Shown piece after piece: positions 1 through 11,710 of a stretch of DNA of 64,000 bases. Location: positions 1-64,000 of the forward strand of contig JAJDBR010000008.1 in assembly GCA_029261275.1 (NCBI GenBank), written 5' to 3'. Source of the DNA: Nitrospirales bacterium (GTDB lineage: Bacteria; Nitrospirota; Nitrospiria; Nitrospirales; UBA8639). The notes below the pieces were generated by a model. It did no database searches. It saw only the letters and a program-made list of their open reading frames with translations, and was not told the DNA's origin. Numbering within the stretch: position 1 is the first letter of the stretch; each line of letters begins with the position of its first letter. Both the position numbers and the translations under genes were made by a program.

Positions 1-1821
1 GCCTCGAAGTAAGAGATCGACGACCATCAGGCTTTTGGGGAATCCTCGCGGGACTTGCCCAATTTGTTGTCCGTACGCTCGGACGGCATTTGTCGCTGCC
101 GTACGAAAATCTTCGCGGTCAAAGTGGAATGACAAACGTGCGAGAACTGATGCCGCCACGGCATTGCCACTTGGTGTGGCGCCATCGGCCCCTTCTCGTC
201 CTCGAAGAATGAGCGTTTCGTGGTCAACGGCAGTGGTAAAGAATCCACCATGTTCCCGATTTTCAAAGTCTTCCACAATCCGTTCAGCTAAGCCGACGGC
301 TTCATAGAGATACCGTTCAATGCCCGTGGCTTCATAGACTTCCAACATGGCCTCGGCGGCATAGGCGTAATCTTCGAGGCACCCATTCAAGTGGGCTTTC
401 CCGGTGCGATAGGTTCGCCATAGGTGATTTCCTGGTCTGGACAAGGTCGTGAGGAGAAAATCAGCCGCTCGAATCGCACCATGAAGATAGGGTTGGTGAT
501 TGAATACCCGTCCGGCTTCCGCCATCGTACCAATCATCATGCCATTCCACGCCGTGATAATTTTGTCATCCAAGCCAGGTGGAATGCGTTTGAGACGGGT
601 TTGGTAAATGAGAGGACGAACGCGATCAATCGTGCCCTGGAGTTCTTCTGGAGTGCACCCTAATTCTTTAGTAACTGCTTCGAGGGATTTCGGGGTGCGA
701 GGAATGCTGTTCTTTTCCCAATTCCCGTCCTCGGTGATGTCGTAATAGGCACAAAATCTTTTCGCATCTTCTTCATCAGCAACGATTTCTCGAATCTGCT
801 CTGGTGTCCAAACAAAAAACTTGCCTTCCACGCCTTCGCTGTCCGCATCTGTGGCTGAATAGAAGCCACCCTCGGGATCCGTCATTTCCCGTAGAATATA
901 ATCCAAGGTTTCGGCCGCCACTTTGCGGTAGCGTTCTAAGCCTGTGGCTTGAAAGGCTTCGATGTAGGTGCGAGCCAGCAGGGCATTGTCGTACAGCATT
1001 TTTTCAAAGTGCGGAACGAGCCATTCATCGTCAGTGGAATAGCGAGCAAAGCCTCCACCCATATGATCGTACATGCCCCCTGTGGCCATGCCATCCAAGG
1101 TCTTGGTGACCATGGCGAGTATTTTGTCCTGTCGGCTCCAATGATATTGACGAAGCAGGAAGGACAGGCCTGTGGCAGGTGGGAATTTTGGCGCCCGCCC
1201 AAAACCGCCGTACCGTGCATCGAAATCTTGTGCGAACTGTTTCACCGCGCTCTCAATATCGGCTTCACCCACGGCCAGTGGCGAGGTCGGTTGTAATGCC
1301 GAACGCAGTTTTGAGGTAAACCGTTCGGCTTGTTGCACAATACTGGAATGGTCTTTGATCCAGGTCTCTCCAATATTTGTCACAATGGACCCAAAGCCCG
1401 GTCTTCCCCATTTATCGGTGGGTGGGAAATAGGTGCCGGCAAAAATCGGCTCTTGATCGGGAGTCAGAAACACAGTCATGGGCCATCCGCCATGTCCCTG
1501 GTTCATGGCCGTGGTGGCTTGCATATAAATTTCATCGATGTCGGGTCGTTCTTCACGATCGACTTTGATGTTGATGAAATATTTGTTCATGAGTTCTGCG
1601 ATGGCCTCATTTTCAAAGGATTCTCGCTCCATTACATGGCACCAGTGACAGGCCGAATAGCCAACTGACAACAGAATAGGCTTGTTGTGTTCTTTGGCCT
1701 GCTTGAGGGCTTCCTTGCCCCAGGGATGCCAATCCACAGGATTGTGTGCATGTTGCAATAGATAGGGGCTGGTTTCGTGAATCAGTCGGTTGGATTGGCC
1801 GTCGTGTGAAATATTAGTCAT
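1..1821 (-). CDS. Thioredoxin-domain protein, DUF255/YyaL (SSP411-like), partial at left edge
   Basis: Own minus-strand reading, absent from the ORF track because it runs off the edge: [75 protein letters not shown]...; hallmark [14 protein letters not shown] and ACHWCHVM motifs. Confidence 0.95.
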   Translation of the reverse strand, partial: MTNISHDGQSNRLIHETSPYLLQHAHNPVDWHPWGKEALKQAKEHNKPILLSVGYSACHWCHVMERESFENEAIAELMNKYFINIKVDREERPDIDEIYMQATTAMNQGHGGWPMTVFLTPDQEPIFAGTYFPPTDKWGRPGFGSIVTNIGETWIKDHSSIVQQAERFTSKLRSALQPTSPLAVGEADIESAVKQFAQDFDARYGGFGRAPKFPPATGLSFLLRQYHWSRQDKILAMVTKTLDGMATGGMYDHMGGGFARYSTDDEWLVPHFEKMLYDNALLARTYIEAFQATGLERYRKVAAETLDYILREMTDPEGGFYSATDADSEGVEGKFFVWTPEQIREIVADEEDAKRFCAYYDITEDGNWEKNSIPRTPKSLEAVTKELGCTPEELQGTIDRVRPLIYQTRLKRIPPGLDDKIITAWNGMMIGTMAEAGRVFNHQPYLHGAIRAADFLLTTLSRPGNHLWRTYRTGKAHLNGCLEDYAYAAEAMLEVYEATGIERYLYEAVGLAERIVEDFENREHGGFFTTAVDHETLILRGREGADGATPSGNAVAASVLARLSFHFDREDFRTAATNAVRAYGQQIGQVPRGFPKSLMVVDLLLRG

Positions 1822-2094
1822 AGGAAAGGGATGTTCCCATCTCTAGAGTGATTGATTGTGCTTGCAAGCTTTCGATTGAGAAATTCGAAATGGTGATAGG
1901 GGGACTATGAAATATTTCACGATGATGGTCCGTACATCTTCATAGTCAGTCCAGGGTCATACACGGGAGGGAACGTTCAAAAAAGTCTGTGCAGGAAGGC
2001 GCAGCCATTTTGACGCCAGGATCGTACTGGTAATACGTGAGCACGGCAAAATTGCGAGAGCGCCGCTGGCGGATTTTTTCAGCATTCCCATAGG

Positions 2095-2592
2095 CTATTT
2101 CTTCTCGCCAAGGCTTCGCTCGTACAAGAGGACTTTCCAGCCATCGGTCTCAGAAATGAATCCATTCGGTTGAACAACTGGCAACATGCCTGTGCCGGGC
2201 ACTCGGCCGGTTTGCCCCATGCTGCCGTTTTTGAGGACCCACATCATTTCACCTGGCGTACGGTATTTGTTGAATTTTGGGTTGGTGAAATTTCGTGGTT
2301 GAATGGGCAAATTTTTGGCTCCAGCCCCATCTCCTTTGCCTTCGGCTCCATGACAACTGATACAGCCTCCTCGCCCAAGAAAAATTTCTTTCCCTTCGGC
2401 TAGGATCTCAGGAGTGGCCTCGAATGGTGATTTGGTCGCTTTGGCTTTCGCGCGTTCATTGGAGGGTACTCGGGAAATTTTAATATTGAATTCTCCACCG
2501 GCACTCCCGTATCCAGCAGGATTTACGGCTAAAGCCGGAAGAGCCGGTATCCATACGAGGAGGATTCCTATCAGATAAGCCTTGTGTGTCAT
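2095..2592 (-). CDS. Secreted c-type cytochrome (single CxxCH)
   Basis: Signal peptide-like N-terminus, GRGGCISCHGAEGKGDG haem motif. Confidence 0.85.
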   Translation of the reverse strand: MTHKAYLIGILLVWIPALPALAVNPAGYGSAGGEFNIKISRVPSNERAKAKATKSPFEATPEILAEGKEIFLGRGGCISCHGAEGKGDGAGAKNLPIQPRNFTNPKFNKYRTPGEMMWVLKNGSMGQTGRVPGTGMLPVVQPNGFISETDGWKVLLYERSLGEKK

Positions 2593-2848
2593 GGGTTTCT
2601 CCTTTAAGGGTCTTCGTGGTGAATGAATGAAAATAATGAAAAGTTTTCGCGTGGTAATTTTCTAAGTCTTGTGAGGCCACATTGAAGGGGCAAAGATAGG
2701 CAGGATACCAAGCCCTCTAAATATTGGGCAATGCCCTGATTCATTGTCCGAGTCGAGGCGTTGAAAGTAAAGACCCGCCTCATTCAAGATGGTAAGGTTA
2801 TGGTATACTGGCCCGTTTTTGTTCCAGGACGGCATTTGAGCAGAGGGT

Positions 2849-3463
2849 ATGGCACTAAATAATCATAACCGACGAAAGTTTGTCACCGGGATGACTCGCC
2901 GCATTGCCCAACTTCGTGCGCAGGCGGAACTAAGTTTAGATTTTGCCATTGAGACGATGTTTCAAGAGCGGATGGAAGCCTACTTGCGTGTAGAAGAGGG
3001 CTTGCTGGAAGTAGATCGAATGCTGGTTGTGGTTGAAGCGGATGTCGAGGGAATTTGTGAAGTGAACGCGGCTCAGCGACTGGAATCCCGTCTGGAATTT
3101 ATTGAGGATCGTTTTGAAGAATTTGAAAGTGAAATTCGCCAACGGCCACGGCGTCGACGGCGCAAGATTAATCTTTTTAATTTCTTTAAGGCAGCAACTG
3201 GTGGGGGTGGGGACCCGATGGAACCGGCGGGAGAAGTGCGATCCGCCATTCAAGCATTCGAAATTTTAGACATTGCATTTGGCTCATCATTGCCGGTGGT
3301 GACGCGAGCATTTCGTGAACGCGCCAAAAAACTTCATCCCGATAATCGGCAGGGCGATCGCAGTACGGAGCCGGAACTTCGTAAAATCATTGAAGCCTAC
3401 CAATATCTCAAAACCGAATATTTCGGGACAGGGGGGGAAGCCTCAGCCTCACGCCCCTTTTAA
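2849..3463 (+). CDS. C-terminal J-domain protein
   Basis: C-terminal AFRERAKKLHPDNRQGD (HPD motif); preceded by a helical charged N-terminal region. Confidence 0.75.
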   Translation: MALNNHNRRKFVTGMTRRIAQLRAQAELSLDFAIETMFQERMEAYLRVEEGLLEVDRMLVVVEADVEGICEVNAAQRLESRLEFIEDRFEEFESEIRQRPRRRRRKINLFNFFKAATGGGGDPMEPAGEVRSAIQAFEILDIAFGSSLPVVTRAFRERAKKLHPDNRQGDRSTEPELRKIIEAYQYLKTEYFGTGGEASASRPF

Positions 3464-3535
3464 GACAGAAAAAGGCGCTTTCTGGGGAAACCTACATTAA
3501 AAGCAGAAAACGCTGAAAAGGCATTGTACATTAGC

Positions 3536-3886
3536 CTATAGTAGCTGGTTGACGGTTTCTGGTGGGCGGGCGAGAATTACCTGGTCGCCTTTTTGGACAA
3601 GGGGACGTTGGATCAAATCTGGTTGTTTAATCAGAATGCCTAAGAGTTCATCATCTGTGAAATGAGATTGTGCAAGATTGAGCCGTTTATAGAGGTCTTC
3701 TTTCTTGCGGATGATGTCAGAGGATTTAAGCCCTGCTTTTTTCAGCAGTCCTTTGAGCTTGGACTTTGAAAACGGTTTTTCATAGTAATTGACTGTTGTA
3801 TAGGGTTGGCCGCTTTCCTCAACCAATTTGATGACAGTTCGGCAGGTTGAGCATGTGGGTTTTTGATAAATGGTGATTTTGGACAT
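3536..3886 (-). CDS. ArsC/Spx family (arsenate reductase-like) protein
   Basis: MSKITIYQKPTCSTCRT N-terminus, RPLVQKG C-terminal motif. Confidence 0.88.
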   Translation of the reverse strand: MSKITIYQKPTCSTCRTVIKLVEESGQPYTTVNYYEKPFSKSKLKGLLKKAGLKSSDIIRKKEDLYKRLNLAQSHFTDDELLGILIKQPDLIQRPLVQKGDQVILARPPETVNQLL

Positions 3887-4023
3887 GCGAGCATCTCCTT
3901 TTGACGATTAACGGGCATTCTTCGAGACCTTGACCTCCTTTTTGAGGCCATGCTACAAGCTGTTCCGCCTAGTTATGGAATGCGACTTTTTACAATTTAT
4001 TAAGTAGTTGGATACCCGATAGG

Positions 4024-4386
4024 ATGAGCGACGCGACATTACCTCAAGAATTTTCTTGTGCGACTCAAACCGAAAGAACCTTAAAGGATTTGCGTAACAA
4101 ACGTAAAGGCCAGCCGGTCTATGTGATTGGTCATGAGGATCGATATAAAGGGCAAGAGGGGGTTTTTGAGTTTTTCAATGTTCGCTTGGCTGTGGTGAAA
4201 TTTCCGGACGAAAAGACATTGGGTTATGATCCTCTGGATTTATTGCTACCCTGTGAAATCAACGAAGATGGCATCGCGTTCTTTGAGATCCGCTATTGTG
4301 AAATGTGCGACCAACTCTTTCCTTTGACCTCAGAAGAATTTCATATGGCGGATGAGCGGAATGAATGCCCTGAGTGTTCCCCGTAA
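4024..4386 (+). CDS. Hypothetical protein with two CxxC pairs (CEMC...CPEC)
   Basis: Intact 120-aa ORF; putative zinc ribbon at C-terminus. Confidence 0.65.
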   Translation: MSDATLPQEFSCATQTERTLKDLRNKRKGQPVYVIGHEDRYKGQEGVFEFFNVRLAVVKFPDEKTLGYDPLDLLLPCEINEDGIAFFEIRYCEMCDQLFPLTSEEFHMADERNECPECSP

Positions 4387-4535
4387 AAGGATAAGTGCCT
4401 ACCGTATTTTTTTTGGTATAAATTCATCCTGCCGCACTTTTTTAGAATCATTCCCACATGAATCACAGGTTCTTTGTGCGTGGCCGAAGTATCTTTAGGA
4501 CGTAGGCAGATCAGGTGCGGAGAAGCCTTTCGGTT

Positions 4536-5396
4536 CTACACTAGTCCATCGCCCCACCGGAGTTTTGTCCGAAGCACTTCGAAATAGCTTCGACCGGGAA
4601 AACGAATGAGCTGGGTGCGGTGCTCGGAAGCGTGAATCTCAACAATGTCACCTGTGAAAATTTCTTCTCCCTCTTGGCCGTCAACTGTCGCCAGGGCTCC
4701 TTCTTGGCTGGTGAGCTTAATGCTAATAGAGACACTGCTCGGCGATAGGAATGGCCGATGTGACAATGTGTGCGGACAGATAGGATTTATGAGGAGAGCC
4801 TCAAGGCTTGGATCTAAAATTGGCCCATTTGTGGAAAGCGAATAGGCTGTCGACCCAGTTGGGGTAGAGACAATGAGTCCGTCGCTTTGCATGTTGGTCA
4901 TAAACGCACCATTGACGGAAACCGTTGTGGCAATCATTCTTGCCAAATGTCCTTTGCTCACGACCACATCGTTTAATGCGGTATAGGTGCCGATGATGTG
5001 GTCAGCTCGCCGAATGCGAACGACTAGCATTAAGCGAGTATCTAATTGATAGGCTCCTGAGAAAATTTGCTCTAAGGCGTTTGGTAGATCGTCAAAGTTA
5101 ATTTCGGTAAGAAATCCCAATCCGCCCATATTGACTCCTAATATGGGAATGCCACGTTGTTCCACTAGACGTGCCCCACTGAGCATCGTACCGTCGCCTC
5201 CAAGGACAATGAGAAGATCTGCCTGTTTGGCAATGTGTTGTCGTTCGGGACAGGAGGGGGAGGGAGGGAGGTCTGTTGAGTCAAGAAGGACTGTTTTCTT
5301 ATGAATTCGAAGCCAATCTTGAACTTGCGCTACTCGCTGGCGCATGTTTGGCGCAGAAGGTTTAGTGAGGATGCCAATTGTTTGAAGAGGTGTCAT
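4536..5396 (-). CDS. nadK: NAD kinase
   Basis: LGGDGTMLSGAR, GVNMGGLGFLTEI, SDGLIVSTPTGSTAYSLS motifs. Confidence 0.95.
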   Translation of the reverse strand: MTPLQTIGILTKPSAPNMRQRVAQVQDWLRIHKKTVLLDSTDLPPSPSCPERQHIAKQADLLIVLGGDGTMLSGARLVEQRGIPILGVNMGGLGFLTEINFDDLPNALEQIFSGAYQLDTRLMLVVRIRRADHIIGTYTALNDVVVSKGHLARMIATTVSVNGAFMTNMQSDGLIVSTPTGSTAYSLSTNGPILDPSLEALLINPICPHTLSHRPFLSPSSVSISIKLTSQEGALATVDGQEGEEIFTGDIVEIHASEHRTQLIRFPGRSYFEVLRTKLRWGDGLV

Positions 5397-5706
5397 GACT
5401 TATGGGGGGTGGCCTAGCTGGGAAACCCGATGGTAGTCTCTTGGTGAAGCCGATAGCAAGCACCGAAATTTCTACAATTGACTAGGCAAAATTTTCCTCA
5501 TATCCAAGGCTTTCTTTGAAGCAATTTTGTTGGTAGAGTTTGTGATAACCTTCCTTGCTTTTTACCTGTGTATGCTAGTGTCTTGCTTGACAGTTTTAGG
5601 GGGTCACGGATAGACTGAAATCATGAGTTTTTCTGAAGTTTTTTGTTTGTTCTAAATGTATTGGTGAGCGAAAAGTTTCGCATATCATTCGGCTAGAGGA
5701 GGTACA

Positions 5707-8136
5707 ATGTTCGAACGATTTACGGATCGTGGTAGAAAAATTATCATCCTTGCCAGAGAAGAAGCGGAACGGCACCAAAACGATTATTTAGGTACCGAAC
5801 ACCTGGTTCTGGCCATTCTTCGAGAGTCAGATGGCATTGCTCTGATGATTATCAAAAAAATGGGGCTCTCGCCTGAACAAATCCGTTTAGAAATTGAACG
5901 TAATCTTCCCGGTGGTGGCACGACTGTCACATTCGGAGAAATTCCTTTTAGTCCTCGCGTTAAAAAGGTGATTGAATATGGTGTCGAGGAAGCTCGACTC
6001 TTGGGGCATAACCATATTGGCAGCGAACACTTGCTTCTTGGACTTCTTCGTGAAGAAGAAGGCATTGGTGGGAAAGTGTTGCGGAGTTTGGGAGCAAATC
6101 TCCTTACTGCCCGGCAATTAACCGTCACATTTTTACGGAAAACAGGGACGAGAGAACGGGATAAAAAAAGTAGCACCCCAGCACTAGATGAATTCGGGCG
6201 AGATCTCACCCAATTAGCTCAAGAAGGAACGCTAGATCCTGTCATTGGGCGGGCTGATGAGATTGAACGGGTTCTTCAGATTCTGAGTCGGCGAACCAAG
6301 AATAATCCAGCGCTCATTGGCGAGTCTGGTGTTGGGAAGACCGCCATTGTTGAAGGATTGGCGCAAAGGATTATTGGATTGGATGTTCCTGACAATTTGT
6401 TAAATCGTCGGGTCATTGCATTAGACCTTGGCTCTCTGGTGGCTGGCACAAAATACCGTGGCCAATTTGAAGAACGCCTGAAAGTTGTCATGAAAGAAAT
6501 TTCTCAGGCAGGAAATATTATTTTATTTATTGATGAGCTGCATACCTTGGTCGGTGCTGGTGCGGCTGAAGGCTCCATCGATGCCGCTAATATGTTGAAG
6601 CCAGCTTTGTCTCGTGGTGAAATTCAATGCATCGGCGCGACCACGCTTGATGAATATCGTAAGCATATTGAAAAAGATGGAGCTTTGAAACGGCGCTTTC
6701 AATCCATTCATGTGCAGCCACCGTCTGTAGAAGAGACGATTAGTATTATTCAAGGTCTGCGTGATCGCTACGAAGAACATCATGGTGTTGATTATACAGA
6801 TGAAGCGGTTGAAGAGGCTGTGAAGCTGACGGATCGTTACATCACTGATCGATTTTTGCCTGACAAAGCAATTGACTTGATTGATGAGGCCGGTTCTCGT
6901 GCGAAATTGTTGACTTATGCGCTTCCCCCGGAATTGAAATCACTAGATCAAGAACTGAAGCGGGTAGCACGTGAAAAAGAGGTCGCTATTGGCTTGCAGA
7001 ATTTTGAAGAAGCGGTAAAATTTCGTGAGGAAGAAGAAAAGTTTAGAAAATTATTAGACGATGCCAAACAAGATTGGAAGAAAAAACAAGAGAAAAATCG
7101 CCCCGTTATTTCTGGTGAAGATGTCGCCTATGTCGTCTCAAAAATCACGGGCATTCCTCTCTTTAGATTAGAAGAAGAGGAGTCGGAAAAACTCTTGCAT
7201 ATGGAAGACTATCTTCATAAACGCATTATTGGGCAGGATGAAGCGATTTCGGCTATTTGCCGCTCTATCCGACGGTCACGTGCTGGACTGAAGGATGCTA
7301 AAAAGCCGATTGGGTCTTTCATTTTCTTAGGACCTACCGGAGTTGGGAAAACGGAATTAGCTCGTGCGTTGGCGGAGTTTCTGTTTAACACCGACGATGC
7401 CTTGATTCGGGTAGATATGTCCGAATATCAAGAAAAATTTACCAGTTCAAGATTGTTCGGAGCCCCTCCTGGTTATGTGGGCTATGAAGAAGGAGGACAA
7501 TTAACTGAAAAGGTTAGACGTCGTCCTTATTCGGTGGTGTTGTTCGATGAAATAGAAAAAGCCCATCCCGATATTTTTAATGTGTTGTTGCAAGTACTTG
7601 ATGATGGGGTCCTGACCGATAGTTTAGGTCGAAAGGTGGATTTCAAAAATACGATTCTAGTCATGACTTCAAATATCGGGACTCGTTTTATTCAAAAGGG
7701 TGTGTCTCTCGGATTTCAGCGTGATGTGGAATCCGAAAATACCTCTCGAGTGAAGGGCGAAGTCTTGGGTGAGTTGAAAAAACATTTCAGTCCGGAATTC
7801 TTGAATCGTCTTGATGAAATGGTCGTTTTTCATCAACTTACCAAGGAACACTTATTCAGTATCATTGATATTCTTATTGGGGAATTGAATGCTCGATTAG
7901 TTGATCGAGGGGTACATTTAGATGTCAATGATGAAGTGAAACAGTGGCTCATTGATGAAGGCTTTGAATCGCAATACGGTGCTCGACCACTTCGGCGGAC
8001 GATTCAACGTTGTTTAGGAGATCCTCTTTCGGAAGAGCTCATTAAAGGCCGATTTAAAGAGGCCAAAAAAATAAAAGTTGTACTTGTCGATCAGACGCCA
8101 AATTTTATTGAGGAAGAAGTGTTAGCGAGTGTGTGA
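5707..8136 (+). CDS. clpC: ATP-dependent Clp protease ATP-binding subunit ClpC
   Basis: [40 protein letters not shown]; two AAA+ Walker motifs; UVR-like middle; RBS gaggaggtaca-ATG. Confidence 0.97.
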   Translation: MFERFTDRGRKIIILAREEAERHQNDYLGTEHLVLAILRESDGIALMIIKKMGLSPEQIRLEIERNLPGGGTTVTFGEIPFSPRVKKVIEYGVEEARLLGHNHIGSEHLLLGLLREEEGIGGKVLRSLGANLLTARQLTVTFLRKTGTRERDKKSSTPALDEFGRDLTQLAQEGTLDPVIGRADEIERVLQILSRRTKNNPALIGESGVGKTAIVEGLAQRIIGLDVPDNLLNRRVIALDLGSLVAGTKYRGQFEERLKVVMKEISQAGNIILFIDELHTLVGAGAAEGSIDAANMLKPALSRGEIQCIGATTLDEYRKHIEKDGALKRRFQSIHVQPPSVEETISIIQGLRDRYEEHHGVDYTDEAVEEAVKLTDRYITDRFLPDKAIDLIDEAGSRAKLLTYALPPELKSLDQELKRVAREKEVAIGLQNFEEAVKFREEEEKFRKLLDDAKQDWKKKQEKNRPVISGEDVAYVVSKITGIPLFRLEEEESEKLLHMEDYLHKRIIGQDEAISAICRSIRRSRAGLKDAKKPIGSFIFLGPTGVGKTELARALAEFLFNTDDALIRVDMSEYQEKFTSSRLFGAPPGYVGYEEGGQLTEKVRRRPYSVVLFDEIEKAHPDIFNVLLQVLDDGVLTDSLGRKVDFKNTILVMTSNIGTRFIQKGVSLGFQRDVESENTSRVKGEVLGELKKHFSPEFLNRLDEMVVFHQLTKEHLFSIIDILIGELNARLVDRGVHLDVNDEVKQWLIDEGFESQYGARPLRRTIQRCLGDPLSEELIKGRFKEAKKIKVVLVDQTPNFIEEEVLASV

Positions 8137-8163
8137 TTGGCAATAAGCGCAACGTAAGCTTAG

Positions 8164-8206
8164 ATAAGACCCTCAGGACGTCAAGTTTTGAGGGTCTTAT
8201 TGTTTT
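8164..8206 (+). terminator. Rho-independent terminator after clpC
   Basis: Perfect 12-bp stem ATAAGACCCTCA / TGAGGGTCTTAT (8164-8175 / 8189-8200) followed by TGTTTT. Confidence 0.85.
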
Positions 8207-8226
8207 GGAAAGGGTTTTCATTAGAA

Positions 8227-9273
8227 ATGCAGGCCTTGGTATTAGGCATTGAGACATCGTGTGATGAAACTGCTGTTGCCATATTGGATGGTACAGGAAA
8301 AATCCAGTCAAATGTTTTAGACTCCCAAACCGATATGCATGCACCCTTTGGCGGCGTTGTGCCAGAGTTAGCCTCTCGTCGTCATATGGAACGATTAGAG
8401 GTTCTAACAAAAGAGGCCTTGGCTTGCGCATCACTTTCTCTTGCTGATATCACAGGCATCGCGGTTACCAACAGACCTGGTCTGGTTGGAGCGTTGATTG
8501 TTGGAGTGAACTTCGCAAAAGCCTTAGCTTTTGCTCTCAATATTCCATATGTGACGGTGAATCATTTGGAGGGGCATCTTGCATCTGCCTGGTTAACCAA
8601 CCCTGAAATGCCAATTCCGGCGATGGTGCTGGTGGCTTCCGGGGGCCATACGCATTTGGCGTGGATTCCCAAACGAGGGGAGCCACAATTTATTGGTTGG
8701 ACTTTGGATGACGCGGCGGGGGAAGCCTTCGATAAGGGCGCAAAAATGTTAGGGCTGCCCTATCCAGGTGGTCCGGCTATTGATGCTTTAGCGAAAGAGG
8801 GCAACAGGCGAGCAGTTTTATTCCCACGGCCTCAATTGCGTAGTGGTGATTCTACTTTTAGTTTTAGTGGGTTAAAAACTTCACTCCTCTATTACCTGAA
8901 AAAATTAAAATCTCTCCCAGATACTCAGGTGTCCGTGGCAGATATTGCGGCGAGTTATCAGGAAGCCATCGTAGACGTCTTAGTCGAAAAACTCGGTCAT
9001 GCGGCACGGCAGCACAAAGCAAAAGCGATCTCGGTTGTAGGAGGGGTCGCAGCCAATTCCCGTTTGCGGGAGAAGCTTGAAGAACAGGTTGTTGCCAATG
9101 GTTTATCGTTGACTTTGCCGCCTCGGTCATTGTGTACCGATAATGCAGCTATGATTGCAGCAGCAGGACTGGAAAAATTACGACGACAGGAATTCGCCTC
9201 TTGGGATGAAGATGCCCTGTCAACTTGGCAATGCAAGAACGAGTTCGTTGCGAAAGTGGCTGCATCTACCTGA
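8227..9273 (+). CDS. tsaD: tRNA N6-adenosine threonylcarbamoyltransferase TsaD
   Basis: MQALVLGIETSCDETAVAILD; SGGHT motif. ORF-track start (8188) lies inside the terminator, so ATG 8227 preferred. Confidence 0.96.
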   Translation: MQALVLGIETSCDETAVAILDGTGKIQSNVLDSQTDMHAPFGGVVPELASRRHMERLEVLTKEALACASLSLADITGIAVTNRPGLVGALIVGVNFAKALAFALNIPYVTVNHLEGHLASAWLTNPEMPIPAMVLVASGGHTHLAWIPKRGEPQFIGWTLDDAAGEAFDKGAKMLGLPYPGGPAIDALAKEGNRRAVLFPRPQLRSGDSTFSFSGLKTSLLYYLKKLKSLPDTQVSVADIAASYQEAIVDVLVEKLGHAARQHKAKAISVVGGVAANSRLREKLEEQVVANGLSLTLPPRSLCTDNAAMIAAAGLEKLRRQEFASWDEDALSTWQCKNEFVAKVAAST

Positions 9274-9305
9274 GCGTGGAGGTCAGATAATGAGGGAGGT
9301 AGAAC

Positions 9306-11009
9306 ATTCCACAGGTACTCGGTAATCTTCAAGGATTAAAAGCCAATTTTGTGGGGCGCATCGAACGCCTGTATCGTCGACACATACCTCCTGAAAAAGT
9401 CGTGACGCTAGATGTCGCTCGTGAATGCGCCACTCTGACATTTGAAACTCGCCGACAAATTGGATTATTAGTGAATCGGCAGGGTCAAATCGAATCGGTT
9501 ATTATCGGCAATGATCATGAATTGGTGATCCCACATTTATCGAGAACTCGTTCCGGCCTTCGCTTGTTGCGTGGGGTGCGATTGGTCCACACCCACTTGA
9601 AAAATCAATCATTAACGCAGGATGATTTCACGGATTTAGCACTCCTTCGTTTGGATTTGATTGTGGCATTGGGTGTAGGCAATTCAGGTGACCTGCAGGA
9701 TGTTTTTGTCGCCCATAACGTCCCAAGCTCTGCAAAGGATCAGGGATATAAGCAATTGCAGCCTTGCTCCTTTCAGTCATTTTCGATGAACTGTCAGGAA
9801 TTTATTCTCTCCTTAGAGCAGGATATTCTGAAAGGCTGTCAGGTATCCAAAGAAGGAATTCGAGAAGGACGTGCCTTATTAGTCAGTGTAGGGATAGGCC
9901 ATATGGCTTTTCAACAAGAGCGGCTTGATGAACTTCAGGAATTAGTGCGGGCGCAAGATGTTGAAGTCTTAGGATGTGTGACGCAGCGTCCCTCCGCGAT
10001 TCATCCCAAGTATGTCCTTGGTTCTGGTAAGATGAAGGATTTGGCGATTCAGGCACTACAATCTGGAGCAGACATGTTGATTTTTGATCAAGATTTGACT
10101 CCAGCACAGGTTCGTGGAATTTCTGAAATTACGGATATCCGTGTGTTGGATCGCTCACAAGTCATTCTTGATATTTTCGCGAAGCGGGCACATTCTCACA
10201 TCGGGAATATCCAAGTGGAGTTGGCTCAATTGCGATATCGGCTGCCTAGATTGGCTCAGTCAAGTACGGCCTTCTCTCGTTTAGCTGGTGGGATCGGAAC
10301 TCGTGGACCTGGAGAAACAAAATTAGAAACGGATCGTCGACGTATTCGTGAACGTATTCAACATTTAGAACGAGCCCTTACGTCTATTGGGCAGGGTCGC
10401 CACGAGCAGCGGAAGCGCCGAATCAAACGTGGGTTACCCGTGGTTTCTCTTATCGGCTATACGAATGCCGGCAAATCAACCCTGTTCAATGCCTTAACGG
10501 ACAGTCAGGTGTCGGTGAACGATCGCGTCTTTGAAACCTTAGATACGGTGAGTCGAAGCTGGCGTTTTTCAAGTTTGGGAGAAATTATTCTTACGGATAC
10601 CGTCGGGTTTATCAGAGAATTACCCAAAGACTTGGTTGCGGCATTTCAAACCACGTTAAAAGAGTTGGAAGAAGCGGATGTTTTGGTGCATGTTATTGAT
10701 GCCCATGGGCAAAATCCTGATCAGCACATCACTGCCGTTGAACACATATTGACGGAATTAGGACTTCAAGATATCCCCTGCATCCGGTTTTTCAATAAAG
10801 GGGATCTTATTGACCTTGAAGTCATGCAGTATCTGTGTCAACGATATGAGGGAATTGGCGGCTCGGCGTTGGAGCAGACCTCTCTTCAGGTAATTCAACA
10901 AAAAATACACCATCTGCTCTTAACTCTCCAGGGGACAACTTCCCATTTTCGAGAAACCCATGCTGAAACGATGCACGAGGATGTGACCTCAGCTCATGGC
11001 ATTGGATGA
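9306..11009 (+). CDS. hflX: GTPase HflX; probable ATT start at 9306 (ORF-track start GTG 9351)
   Basis: GTPase motifs GYTNAGKSTLFNAL, DTVGFIRELP; HflX signature GGIGTRGPGETKLETDRR; N-terminal HflX-like LGNLQGLKAN lies upstream of GTG 9351 in frame. Confidence 0.93.
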   Translation: MPQVLGNLQGLKANFVGRIERLYRRHIPPEKVVTLDVARECATLTFETRRQIGLLVNRQGQIESVIIGNDHELVIPHLSRTRSGLRLLRGVRLVHTHLKNQSLTQDDFTDLALLRLDLIVALGVGNSGDLQDVFVAHNVPSSAKDQGYKQLQPCSFQSFSMNCQEFILSLEQDILKGCQVSKEGIREGRALLVSVGIGHMAFQQERLDELQELVRAQDVEVLGCVTQRPSAIHPKYVLGSGKMKDLAIQALQSGADMLIFDQDLTPAQVRGISEITDIRVLDRSQVILDIFAKRAHSHIGNIQVELAQLRYRLPRLAQSSTAFSRLAGGIGTRGPGETKLETDRRRIRERIQHLERALTSIGQGRHEQRKRRIKRGLPVVSLIGYTNAGKSTLFNALTDSQVSVNDRVFETLDTVSRSWRFSSLGEIILTDTVGFIRELPKDLVAAFQTTLKELEEADVLVHVIDAHGQNPDQHITAVEHILTELGLQDIPCIRFFNKGDLIDLEVMQYLCQRYEGIGGSALEQTSLQVIQQKIHHLLLTLQGTTSHFRETHAETMHEDVTSAHGIG

Positions 11010-11710
11010 GAATGATGGTGACTCCAAGAGTTTCACTGAAAAATGTTTCTCGACCCCAGAGGTCGAAGTCCGCTACGAAAAAACGTGTGACACGAATTTT
11101 AGCAGCGTTACAGAAATCTATTCCTGACCCCACCGTCGCGTTGGATTCGAATAATCCCTTAGAATTACTCGTAGCAACTATTCTGTCTGCACAATGTACC
11201 GATGAACGTGTGAACCAAGTGACGCCGAATCTTTTCGCACGGTATCGCACGGCCGAAGATTTTGCGAATGCTGATCAGGTAGAGGTAGAGTTGCTGATCA
11301 AGTCCACGGGATTTTTTAAAAGTAAAGCGCGACATCTCATTGGGTGTGGGAAATCCCTAGTCACACAATTTCAAGGTGAAATTCCTCAGTCGATGGATGA
11401 GTTGACGACCCTACCAGGGGTGGGACGTAAAACGGCCAATGTCATTTTGGGGAGTTATTTTGGCGAACCCGCTGTGGTTGTCGATACGCATGTCAAACGA
11501 GTAGCGAATCGGCTTGACTTGACGACAGACCAAGATCCAACAAAAATCGAAGAAGATCTTCAATGGCTAATGCCGAAATCTCAATGGACTCTAGGGACAC
11601 AACGAATCTTGTTGCATGGTCGGCATGTGTGCCAGGCCAGAACGCCACATTGTGGTCAGTGTTTACTGTATGACGATTGTGAGTGGGAAGGGAAACGAAC
11701 GCGCGTATGA
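11006..11710 (+). CDS. nth: Endonuclease III
   Basis: LLVATILSAQCTDERVN, LPGVGRKTANVILG, VDTHVKRVANRL, FeS cluster Cys motif CQARTPHCGQCLLYDDC. Confidence 0.95.
   Translation: MRMMVTPRVSLKNVSRPQRSKSATKKRVTRILAALQKSIPDPTVALDSNNPLELLVATILSAQCTDERVNQVTPNLFARYRTAEDFANADQVEVELLIKSTGFFKSKARHLIGCGKSLVTQFQGEIPQSMDELTTLPGVGRKTANVILGSYFGEPAVVVDTHVKRVANRLDLTTDQDPTKIEEDLQWLMPKSQWTLGTQRILLHGRHVCQARTPHCGQCLLYDDCEWEGKRTRV

Noticed and set aside
35-1668. Several + strand ORFs (35-307, 424-663, 949-1296, 1330-1668 etc.)
   Set aside because: Antisense to the clear YyaL/DUF255 coding frame; no recognisable domains.
5784-7851. Minus-strand ORFs within clpC
   Set aside because: Shadow ORFs opposite a highly conserved gene.
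9351-9353. GTG as the true hflX start
   Set aside because: Would truncate the HflX-like N-terminal segment and has no good SD at the right distance; the ATT upstream fits better.
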